Source: Cyanophora paradoxa (Eukaryota > Glaucocystophyceae > Cyanophorales > Cyanophoraceae). Taken from it: a DNA stretch of 64,000 nucleotides. A program made the translations under genes and the position numbers. This document shows positions 54,016-64,000 of this stretch, one piece after another (the stretch's first letter is position 1; the number at the start of each line of letters is the position of its first letter). The stretch lies in contig QPMI01000563.1 of the NCBI GenBank assembly GCA_004431415.1, forward strand, positions 62,001-126,000. Reading direction: 5' to 3'. The notes beneath the pieces were generated by a model. It did no database searches. It saw nothing but the letters and a program-made list of their open reading frames with translations, and was not told the origin of the DNA.

Positions 54016-57000
54016 CTACAGGTAGACGGCGCTGTCGCGGGCCCCGCTGGGGGCCCCGCCGGCGCTGCGCGGCGGAGGCGAGCTGGGCGCCGTCAGGCTC
54101 CTCGAGGACCCCGACCTGCGATCGAAACCGGATCAAATTCGACGAGCGGAGAGAAGGGAAGAGGAGGCGAGGAAGCAGCGCGCCGCCCGCCGAAGGCAAA
54201 GAGGTTCGAGAGGGAGCGGATCTGACAGCAGGGGGCGCCCGCGGCTCAGAGAGCGGGCGACGGGCCGGAAATGACGCTGGGTGGGGCGCGCGGCCCCGTC
54301 GCCCCCCGCCTCACCTCCGAGACGAGGGAGCCCTTCTCGTTCGGGAAGCACTGTGGGCACCGCGAGCGCCGCTCCGCCTTCGCCTGAGGTGGGAGTCAGG
54401 CTGAGCGCGGGAAGGGCAAGGGAGAGGGGGCGGAATCGGAGGGAGGGGCGCCTGGGCGTAGGTCATCGTCTCGCGCGCCCCGTGGCACCCGTGCCTGCCC
54501 GCCGCCGCGCTCAGGGGGCACGCGGGCGCGTGCGGCGGCGGGGGGTGCGCGCTTGAGGTGGAACTTGCGGCTCGTGTTCTTGACGTCGCTCACGAAGACC
54601 AGCTCGTCGCTGCGGCGAGCCCGCTCGAGTCAGGCGCGAGACGCCCCCACGGGGCGGGGCACGGGTGCGGATCGCACTCGGCGGGCTCGCTGGTGCCTCC
54701 CCGCTGGCGCGCGGGGCTCAGGAGGCGCTCGCGGCTGTTCTTGAGGCGCGGGTCGGGCGAGGGCGAGAGGTCCGGGTTGCGCGAGGGGGGCGCCCGCCGG
54801 TCGGGCGAGGCGCTCCGGCGCAGCGGGGAGGGCGAGCGGGGCGCGGGGCCGAAGGAGGAGGGGCGGGCGGGGCTCGCGAAGGGAGAGGGGCGGGCGGGGC
54901 TGCCCACGCCCGGGGCGCTGCTGCGCGCGTGCGCCGCCCCCGCCGCCGAGCCGCTGGAGACCGCCGGCGAGGCTCGCGAGCTGTTGTTGAAGAAGGGCGA
55001 CGGCGCCTTGCACTCCTCGCACGGCTGCGCGCGGCAAGCGCCGGTTCGAACCCGCGCGGGACCTTCGAGAGAAGAGAGAGATCCCCCACCTGGCGCCCCT
55101 CGTGGACCGCATCGAGGAGCGCCATCGGGAACCTGGTTCGAATCAGGCGGGGAGCATTCCGCGGCGCGGGGAACGGCGTAGAAAAGCGCGCGCCTGGAGC
55201 CGCCGCAGGAGAGCCGGGCGTGATAGAGCGTTGCCCGGTCCAGGTTGGCAACGTACACGACGACCCTGGGGATACAACGATTGAGGATGCGATTAAAACG
55301 GGGGGGGGGGGGGGGGGGGGGGGGGGGTTTGGACGCACGGGGCGGGGACGGGCGGGGAGGAGGGGCGGGAGGGGGACGGGGCCCGCTGCGCGGAGGCTCG
55401 AAGGAGGCGGCAGAGAGCAGGGCGGGGGGTACGAGTTCGAAAGGGACCTGGAGGCCGCTGAAGGAGTCGATGGAGGCGGTGAGGTTGGGGGTGGACGTGC
55501 CCCCGGAGGGGACGGTGGGCGGGGACGAGTGGCCCGAGACCGAGGCCCGCGCGGGGCCCACCAGGGGCGAGTCGTACGCGCTCGGGCGCCCCGGCTGCTG
55601 CGGCGGGGGCCCGTCACGCGGCGCCGGCGCGCGGGAGGAGGGGGGCGCTGCCGCACGGCGGAGGCGTGTGCGCTGAGGTAGGGCGAGCGCATCGCCTTGG
55701 CGTGCTCGAGGATGCCCCTCAGGAAGAGCCCGTAGCTCGCCCCTGCCCCGCCCCGCCCGGCCCTCAGCGCGGAGGCCGCCGCCGGCGGGGTCGGCCGCCC
55801 CGGCCCGCACCGTCCGTGGCGTCTCGGCCGCCCGGCGTAAACGCCACGACCTGGCGGGGGCTCCTCGGTGAGGACGCTGGGGCCGGGGCGCGGGGCGCGG
55901 GGCGCGGGGCGCGGGGCGGGCCTCCCAGCGCGAGTCGAGTATGGGAGTCCCCGCCGTCGCCTCGAGCTTCCGCAGCGTGTCTGCCCCGCCCCGCCCGGTG
56001 AGGCCGGTGAGAGAGGACGGCGGCCGGTGAGAGAGGACGCACCGCGGATGACGATGCCGGTGATGACGGTGACGACGCCCACCGCCATCGCCTTGTCCCC
56101 CGCCGGACCCTGCCGCAGGTGCCTGCCCCGCCCAGGCCGCCTTTCAGAGGCCCGGGAAGGCTCCGGGGGCGGCGCGGGGGCGGGGGACGGACACGACGGA
56201 GTCGCCCTGGAGGACCTCGATGGGGCTCGGGGAGACCCGCAGCGCCGGCACCTCCCCCGCCGCCCCGTCCCTGCACGCCACCACCGCGCAGTCCGTCCGC
56301 AGCCGGTGCACCTGCCGCCCCACGGGCCCGGGCGCCGCCCCCGCGTCGATCTCTGGCAGCTCCCGGGGGAGGGGGGCGACGGTGCGGGCCCCCGCCGCAC
56401 CTCGTTGGCGCTTCCGACCAGGGGGATGTCGACGAACTGCGCGAGGGGGAGGGGAGGGTCAGGCGGGGCGGCGCGCCCTGGGCGGGGGGCGCGAGCTCGG
56501 AGGAGGAGGAAGCGGACCTCGGCGCTCCAGAAGAAGGCCTGCGGGTCCAGCCGCACCTCCACCACCCGGCCCCCCTGCCCACCCCCGCCACCCTCAGAGC
56601 CCCCGCAGCAGGCGCACATTACTCCGGCGGGTGGGCGCGCGCGCCGGCCCGATGAACGTGCAGACTGCCTCGGCCGCCGCCGCCGCCGTCGGGAGCGCGC
56701 GGCTCGTCGTGACGACGAGCAGGCGCTCCGGCCGCTCCGGCAGGCGCATAAGAAAGCCCGACGCCTTTCCTGGGCGGCCGGCGAGCCGGCGAGCATGCGT
56801 CGGCGCGCGGCGGAGCGGCGGCGAACACGCGCGGCGCACGCACCCGCCGGGGAGGAGACGCGGCCCAGGGCGCACATCTTCCTCGTCATCTCCTCCGACG
56901 TGAGCAGCTGCGGCGTCGGAATCGCCGTGGTGTCGACCATCTGTTCACGAGGGTTCCTCCGAGCCATGCCGAGCGATCCAGGCTGCGACCCGCGACACCA

Positions 57001-57342
57001 GCTGCATGCGCGGCGCGGCGAGTGGCGTTACCGGCAAAGACAGATGCATACGCGAGCTCTAAAGCCAGCACGCCCCCCGCTCGCGGCTAAAAGCCGACAC
57101 ACGGCTCCGCAGCAGAACAGGCGGCGGATACCCCGCGGCGGTGACCTAGCATGCGCAGCAAATAGAATATTATAATCGACGCACGCAATAAGCGGTGTGA
57201 GTACAGAGGTGCAGCCCGTCGTGCAGCCGGTCGTGCAGCCGGCAAGAACGACCTTGGCCTCCGCCGCGAACTTCTCCACCTGCGAGCTGATGTCTGGCAT
57301 CGAAGCCATGTACTCTTCCGGGTTCGCCCGCCTCGACGCCAT
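54016..57342 (-). CDS. Unknown multi-exon protein with Ser/Pro-rich tail
   Basis: The likely start is ATG 57342 (MASRRANPEEYMASMPDISS, QVEKFAAEAK) splicing to MVDTTAIPTPQLLTSEEMTR at 56937; ATG 56967 (MARRNPREQMVD) is an alternative. Following exons read RLPERPERLLVVTTSRALPT, EAVCTFIGPARAP, RVVEVRLDPQAFFWSAEVRF, FVDIPLVGSANE, VGRQVHRLRTDCAVVACRDG, PSPIEVLQGDSVVSV, VGVVTVITGIVIRG, TLRKLEATAGTPILDSRW, ASYGLFLRGILEHAKAM, then a Ser/Pro-rich region with PCEECKAPSPFF, DELVFVSDVKNTSRKFHLK and RCPQCFPNEKGSLVSE. The two C-x-x-C pairs could form a zinc site. TAG is at 54018-54016. No family was recognised, and the N- and C-terminal halves might be two genes. Confidence 0.45.
55300..55327. repeat. 28-G homopolymer within an intron
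   Basis: An uninterrupted G run (C run on the coding, minus strand) lies between the exon encoding RILNRCIPRVVVYVANLDRA and the preceding exon of the unknown gene, so it would be a long pyrimidine tract near a 3' splice site. It is prone to G-quadruplex formation and to length errors in assembly. Confidence 0.8.
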
Positions 57343-57457
57343 CGGAGCCGGCTGCAACGTATGTCTGTCTCCGCCGAGTGCGAACGCAGTTGCCCTGTAC
57401 CCGATCTGAGCAAATTCAAGCAAATTCAAGCAGTTTCGCGGCTTCGCATCGGTGACA
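57343..57457. promoter_or_regulatory. Short two-way promoter region
   Basis: Only 115 bp separate the inferred divergent starts at 57342 (minus) and 57458 (plus). It contains a direct repeat of AGCAAATTCA (57410-57430) and no TATA box. The call rests on gene arrangement alone. Confidence 0.35.
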
Positions 57458-59217
57458 ATGGCGCGGGACCAATTCGAATTCGATGAGCCAGAGCCGCGGC
57501 CCGCGCGCGTCCGCGCCTCGCTGAAGGTTAGGAGATCGATCCCGCGCGGTGCAGCGCGCTCGCTCTTCGCGCTTGCCACAGCGCGCGCAGGCCGCCGCCG
57601 GCGCTGCGTCCCCGAGCAAGGGCAAAGGGACGGCGCGCGGCGAGCCCGCGGGCGCAGCGAAGAAGGCGAAGCAGCAGAGACCGCCGACGCGCCCGGGGAC
57701 AAGGACGTCGCCGAGGAAGGCAGAGGAGCAAAAGAAAGGACCTCGGACATCCCCGAGGCTCAAGAATGCCCCCGCAGGAGCGCAGGCGCAAGCGAAGCCG
57801 AAGGCAGCGCCGAAGAAGAAGAAGGCGTCGCCGCCCGTGAAGAAGTCCGCTGACGTTCCGCGCACCGGCGCGTCCGCGGGCCACGCCCGCGACGCGCTGA
57901 AGAAGAAGCGCTCGCTGGCGGCGGCCGTAGCGGAGCCCGACGAGAGCGCCAGCGAAAAGGAAGACGAGGGCGAGCTGCCCGCTGCCGCGGCCGATGAGAA
58001 GGTGCGCTCCAACCCGCTTTGCACGCATGTCCCGGAACGAGCACCGCACAGGTGGCGCGCGAAACGGTGTCGTATACGTACAAGGTCCTCAGGATTGCAA
58101 TTGAAATTCGCTGCATTCAATTTTCGCGTCGAAGGCCTGCCCTAATCGCTCGCTCGCAGCGGCGGAGGTCGTCGATCGAAGTCGGCTCCTTTGAGGGCGA
58201 GTCGGTGATCTCGCCCATTCCAGCCGAATCCGGCGCATGCGTGATGCGTGTTCGCCCTGCGGCAGCGATACCTGACCGTCGAGCGCGAGCGGCGGAAGGA
58301 GGACAGGGAGAGGAGCGAGCGGGAGGACGCGGAGCGGAGCTTGCTCTCCTGGTGCGCCCGGCCGCCTAGGCCTCGCTCCCCTGCGCGCTCGTTCATGCGG
58401 TCCTCCCGCGCCCGCAGCTGACGCGCGCGCTCTCGCAGGGAAACCTACGGCAATCTGGGGACCTGGCTGGTTCAGGCGGCAAAGTCGGTGTCAAGCTCGG
58501 CGGGTCCAGAGGGCGCCGGCGCCGGCCTTGACGACATCTTCGAGGACCCGGCGGCGGCGGGGGACGAGGAGGGGTACGGCGGGGACGCTTCAGACCTGGA
58601 CAGCGCCAGCGGCCTGCGCGCCCGGCGCGAGCGCGAGGCCGCACGCGCTGCGGGCGAGGCGGAGGAGGAGGAGGAGGCGGGGGCCCTGGAGGACGAGCCG
58701 CTGGAGCTCGTCTCGCCCCCGCGCCGCAGCGCGAGGGGCCCCGGGGGCGCCGCTCTGCCGGGGCTGCAGCACGAGGACCCCGAGGCGGACGAGGTGGAGC
58801 TCGTGCCGCCCCCCACGCCCGCCGTCGCTGCCGCCATCGCCGCCCGCACGCCCCCGAGCCGCCGCCGCGGCCCGCCGCCGCCTCGCCCGGGGGCCCCGCC
58901 CCCGCCCCGGCGCGCGCCCCCGCCGCGCGACCGGCGCCCGTTGAGCTCAACTGGGAGTCACCCTCGGGGAGCCCTGTCCCCGCCACGCGGTGCCCCCGCC
59001 CGCCACTTCTATAGCTCACTGAGACTTCACACCCTGAGGCCCGAGGCGCAGGACGCTGCGCTCGCTGGCGGCGGACACGGGGGCCGCCGGCGCCGAGTTC
59101 GCCGACCTCCTCGAGCAGGAGCTGACGCCCGGGTCGCCCCATGGCCAGGCCCCGGCCCCTGCCTCCTCCGCCTCGCGCTCGCCGCCTCCCGTCGTCGACA
59201 CCGACGACGACCTGTAA
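57458..59217 (+). CDS. Lys-rich/acidic disordered, possibly chromatin-associated protein
   Basis: ATG 57458 opens MARDQFEFDEPEPRPARVRA. Exon 2 is strongly basic with repeated SPRK/TSPR motifs (PGTRTSPRKAEEQKKGPRTS), reminiscent of minor-groove or linker-histone-like tails, ending in an acidic stretch (ESASEKEDEGELP). Exon 3 gives a charged coiled-coil-like helix (RYLTVERERRKEDRERSERE), spliced as LLSW|ETYGNLGTWLVQAAKSV. The rest is acidic (GLDDIFEDPAAAGDEEGYGG; EAEEEEEAGALEDEPLELVS), then Pro-rich, closing ADLLEQELTPGSPH...VVDTDDDL at TAA 59215-59217. The exons join in frame. No family was recognised; nuclear location is inferred from the basic clusters. Confidence 0.55.
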
Positions 59218-59472
59218 ATACAAGCCCCATCCGGATCCTCCATCGCCCCGCTTCTTCGGCGCGTCCGATTTTTTTGTTTTTAAACTGATTTGCACACCAC
59301 GAAACTCTATATGTGGGGACACTGCATCACTACAAAAGAAATAGGCCGCCCTGGCGACAATCGCCCGTCGCCTGTAGCTTCTATGCACAAGGGCTGCCCG
59401 AATCGCGTCCTAGAGCACGGTTGGGAGCGGTTCGGTGCGGTTGTTGAAAAAGCGCGCTCCGCGCTGGAGCCC
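59218..59472. other. Short convergent spacer
   Basis: Lies between convergent stops. It contains TTTTTTTGTTTTTAAAC (59269-59285) and no gene; probably 3' untranslated and termination sequence for both neighbours. Confidence 0.4.
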
Positions 59473-61823
<2,351 letters not shown>

Positions 61824-62409
61824 TGCTCCGCTCCGCAATACGAACTGCCTACCCCCCTTCCGCGAGGGTATCGTATTACGACAGCCGCGGGTGCGAACAA
61901 GGCGTTACGCGCATGCGGGATGCCTGCTGGTGCACATACGCTTGCGCATAGATGTTGCTGTGCGTTTCCTATGCCGGAGCCTCGAGGCTGGCGCGTACCG
62001 CGACGCCGCGCCCGTAAACGTTTCCGCTGCCATGCATGCGCATATGCATGCCAGGCTGTACATGTGCCGCATCCACAACTTGCGCATGCGCGTATCCTGC
62101 TCAGCGGCTGAGCGGCCGCAGCACAGCGCTTAGCGCTAGCGCTAGCGGCTATGAGCTAGCGCGCGCGCGCGCTAGCTATAGCCATAGCCATCGATCCGAT
62201 GATCCGATGATCGATCCCGGCCCCGGCCGCGCGCGCGCGGGCCGGGATTCGGCCCCGTTGCAGTCGGCGTCCCATATATACTTGCGCAGATGTCGATCTA
62301 GATCTAGACCTGCGCTCTGGGCATGGCCCCGCACAGGGGCATCGGATTCTCGCGATTCGTTCAAGTTCTGCAACAATATTCAATTGCGAGCTGAATCGAG
62401 CATGGGTCG
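61824..62409. other. Spacer with nested palindromes
   Basis: Upstream of SAHH and downstream of the 62410 gene (both minus strand), so it should contain the SAHH promoter. It includes GCGCTAGCGCTAGCGGC, (GC)n and TAGCTATAGCCATAGCC around 62130-62195 and a repeated GATCCGATGATCCGATGATC at 62193-62212. No gene seen. Confidence 0.45.
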
Positions 62410-64000
62410 CTACTTCTTGCGGGCGCCGGCCTTGCCCTTGGGCCCCGCTGCGCCGTTGGAGCCGGCCTGGAGCTGGGCCAGCTCCTTTTCCAGGGAGTGG
62501 ATGTCCAGGGGAGCTGTCAGACCCTGGGCCCTGGCCTGCAGGAATATTACCCAGGCGGTCCGGTCCCAAGCTCGAGCCGGCCACTGAATGCCAGCGCTGG
62601 CGCACCCAGGCAGCGCGGTACTGGAGGTAGGCGGCGCGCGCCCGCGGGTTGAGGGGCCGCTCGGCCCGCAGCGACGGCGGCAGCTGCTGCGGGAGGACCG
62701 CGTCCACCGCCCGAAGGAGCCGCGCGCTCCCCACCAACGCCGTCATCGCTGCGGGGCGGGGGATCAAATCTAGTTGGCTTGGAGGCGCAACGCGGCGGAC
62801 TCGAACCTGGGACGAAGAGGTCCTTGTCGGCGTTCGGGGAGGGGAGCCAGGCCTCGGGCCACTCGAGGAGGACGCGCACCCCCTCCGGGAGGTACCCCAC
62901 GGCGTCGAGGAAGGCGCCTGCGCGGGTCGCCGGGTCGCCGCCGACTCGCCGGGCCTCCGGAGGGAGCAGGGGGGAGCGGGCGCACGGGGGGAGATGGCCC
63001 GGAAGCTGCAGGGGTGCACGACGACGTCGCCGAACTCGGACTCCGTCCGCCCGAAGCAGACCCGCCGCAGCGTGCGCGCGTGCGCGCCCTCTGATGCGCT
63101 TCGGCGAGGGGCAGAAAGGGCCCCCGAGGGGGGGAAGCGCACCGAACAGCCACCGCAGCGCGCCGGGGCCCACCTCGCAGCGCTGCAGCTCGACGCTGCG
63201 AAGGAAGGGGCGCGGTTGGGCGAGGAGGGCGGGGGCGGGGGGCGGCGGGGCGCGCCTCTGGAGGCCGCGGGGGAGGCCCCCGGGCCAGGCCTCCGGGAGG
63301 GTGCAGCAGTAGAGGACGAGGTCCGCGGGGCCGTCGGCCTCGTCGAACTCGGCGGGGCGGAGGACGTCCCCGAGCGCCTCCGCCATGCCGGGCGCCGCCA
63401 GGTCGCAGAATGAGAGCTCGGCGCGGCGGCAGCGGAGCCCCGCCGCCGCGAGCTGCGGGAGGGAGCCGGCCTCGCTCCACAGGGAGAGCCCGTAGAAGCG
63501 CTTCAGCTCCGGCGCCGCCGCGCGCAGCTCCGTCGCGCTCGAGTCCACCAGCTTCGCCCCGAGGTACCGCAGCGACGGCGCGACGAGGCCCTGCGAGGCG
63601 GCGGCGGCGGCGGCGGCGGCCCGGGCACGTTAGGCGCCGCGGAGCCTCGCGAAGAGATTGGACGCGACGGCGCGCGGCGGCGTACCGTGTGGACGTGGTC
63701 GATGTGCATTGTCCAGCCGCGGACGCGCAGCTCGCGGAGCGAGGGAGCGTGCTCGCCGAGTCGGAGGGTCGTCACGGCCTTCTCCAGGGGATCGCTGCAG
63801 AGCTCGAAGCTGTGCGGGACGATCTCCAGCGCTGATAGAGGAGACGGGAGCACCGGGCCCAGCGGACCGAGCTCCCACGACGGCCGTGGGCCGTCGGCGC
63901 GGCTTCTCTTCGGCGCGGCTGAGAGGTTTAGAACCAGCCGCTGGACGGCGGCGAACGCGGGCTTGCGAAGCGCTTCGGCTGCTTCTTCCACAGTGAGAAC
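62410..64000 (-). CDS. Leucine-rich/ARM-like protein, 5' end outside window
   Basis: The frame enters at the right edge: VEEAAEALRKPAFAAVQRLV, LNLSAAPKRSRADGPRPSWE, ALEIVPHSFELCSDPLEKAV, TLRLGEHAPSLRELRVRGWT, YLGAKLVDSSATELRAAAPE, LKRFYGLSLWSEAGSLPQLA, LRCRRAELSFCDLA, ADLVLYCCTLPEAWPGGL, FLRSVELQRCEVGPGALRW. Periodic L/V spacing with 'SL.EL.V.G' and 'LRSVELQRC' suits degenerate leucine-rich repeats. Then RRVCFGRTESEFGDVVVHPC, AFLDAVGYLPEGVRVLLEWP, and, joined in phase, FVPAMTALVGSARLLRAVDA, YLQYRAAW|ARAQGLTAPLDIHSLEKEL and a Lys-rich end GAAGPKGKAGARKK with TAG 62412-62410. The C-terminal domain has a faint PUB-like look, unproven. F-box/LRR or polar-protein roles cannot be distinguished without the N-terminus. 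Confidence 0.55.

Noticed and set aside
55120-55155. tRNA-like T-arm GGTTCGAATC (also near 14520 and 35418)
   Set aside because: No matching acceptor stem, anticodon arm or D-arm can be formed upstream; two of the three lie in coding sequence.

Overview
The window looks like nuclear DNA of a very GC-rich, intron-dense, single-celled eukaryote, most likely an alga. The reasons are: a nitrate transporter of the NRT2/NNP family, an organelle-type HflX GTPase and a mitochondrial TRAP1 sit beside clearly eukaryotic genes (F-box, UBE2Q-type E2, RMD1/DUF155, AMPK-gamma-like CBS protein). Nearly every gene is cut by short introns (about 43-110 nt, C-rich, usually GTGC...CTGAC/CTGAG...GCAG; a few with GC donors). 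The lineage (haptophyte, stramenopile, green alga or other) cannot be decided from this sequence alone. All gene models were spliced by eye, so outer limits and motifs are firmer than individual internal exon edges.

Layout. 1-249 F-box gene (minus, runs off the left edge); 880-3506 NRT2 nitrate transporter (+); 3659-7289 HflX GTPase (-); 8087-8773 DCC/DUF393 protein (-); 8971-10833 UBE2Q-like E2 (+); 11666-14295 RMD1/DUF155 (-); 14550-19200 TRAP1/HSP90 (+); 19781-25255 KY-like pseudo-transglutaminase (+); 25763-26160 small acidic protein (-); 26764-28682 TraB-domain protein, copy 1 (-); 28885-31399 single-pass membrane protein (+); 31723-33814 CBS-domain protein (-); 34241-40586 large STE/MAP3K-like kinase, copy 1 (+). 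From 40587 to about 47450 lies a visibly more AT-rich island holding a multi-exon gene of repeated GIY-YIG-like/zinc-knuckle modules (41719-about 44890, -) and a 146-bp tandem array (45425-46312). At 47452-51786 comes a composite duplication: an inverted copy of the TraB gene fused to a copy of the 3' half of the kinase gene. Then 52379-53163 small hypothetical (+); 54016-57342 unknown protein (-); 57458-59217 basic/acidic disordered protein (+); 59473-61823 S-adenosylhomocysteinase (-); 62410-64000 repeat/LRR-like protein (-, runs off the right edge).

How it fits together. Most of the window is ordinary housekeeping: nitrate import, ribosome-associated GTPase, ubiquitin transfer, mitochondrial chaperone and mitochondrial RMD1-type protein, methyl-cycle SAHH, energy-sensing CBS protein and a kinase. 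There is no operon-like functional clustering, and no nitrate reductase sits next to the transporter. The unusual part is 40.6-51.8 kb: the TraB::kinase chimera, with a decayed regulatory half but an intact kinase domain, and the GIY-YIG module gene that grew by duplicating an exon pair and keeps nuclease residues only in its first module.
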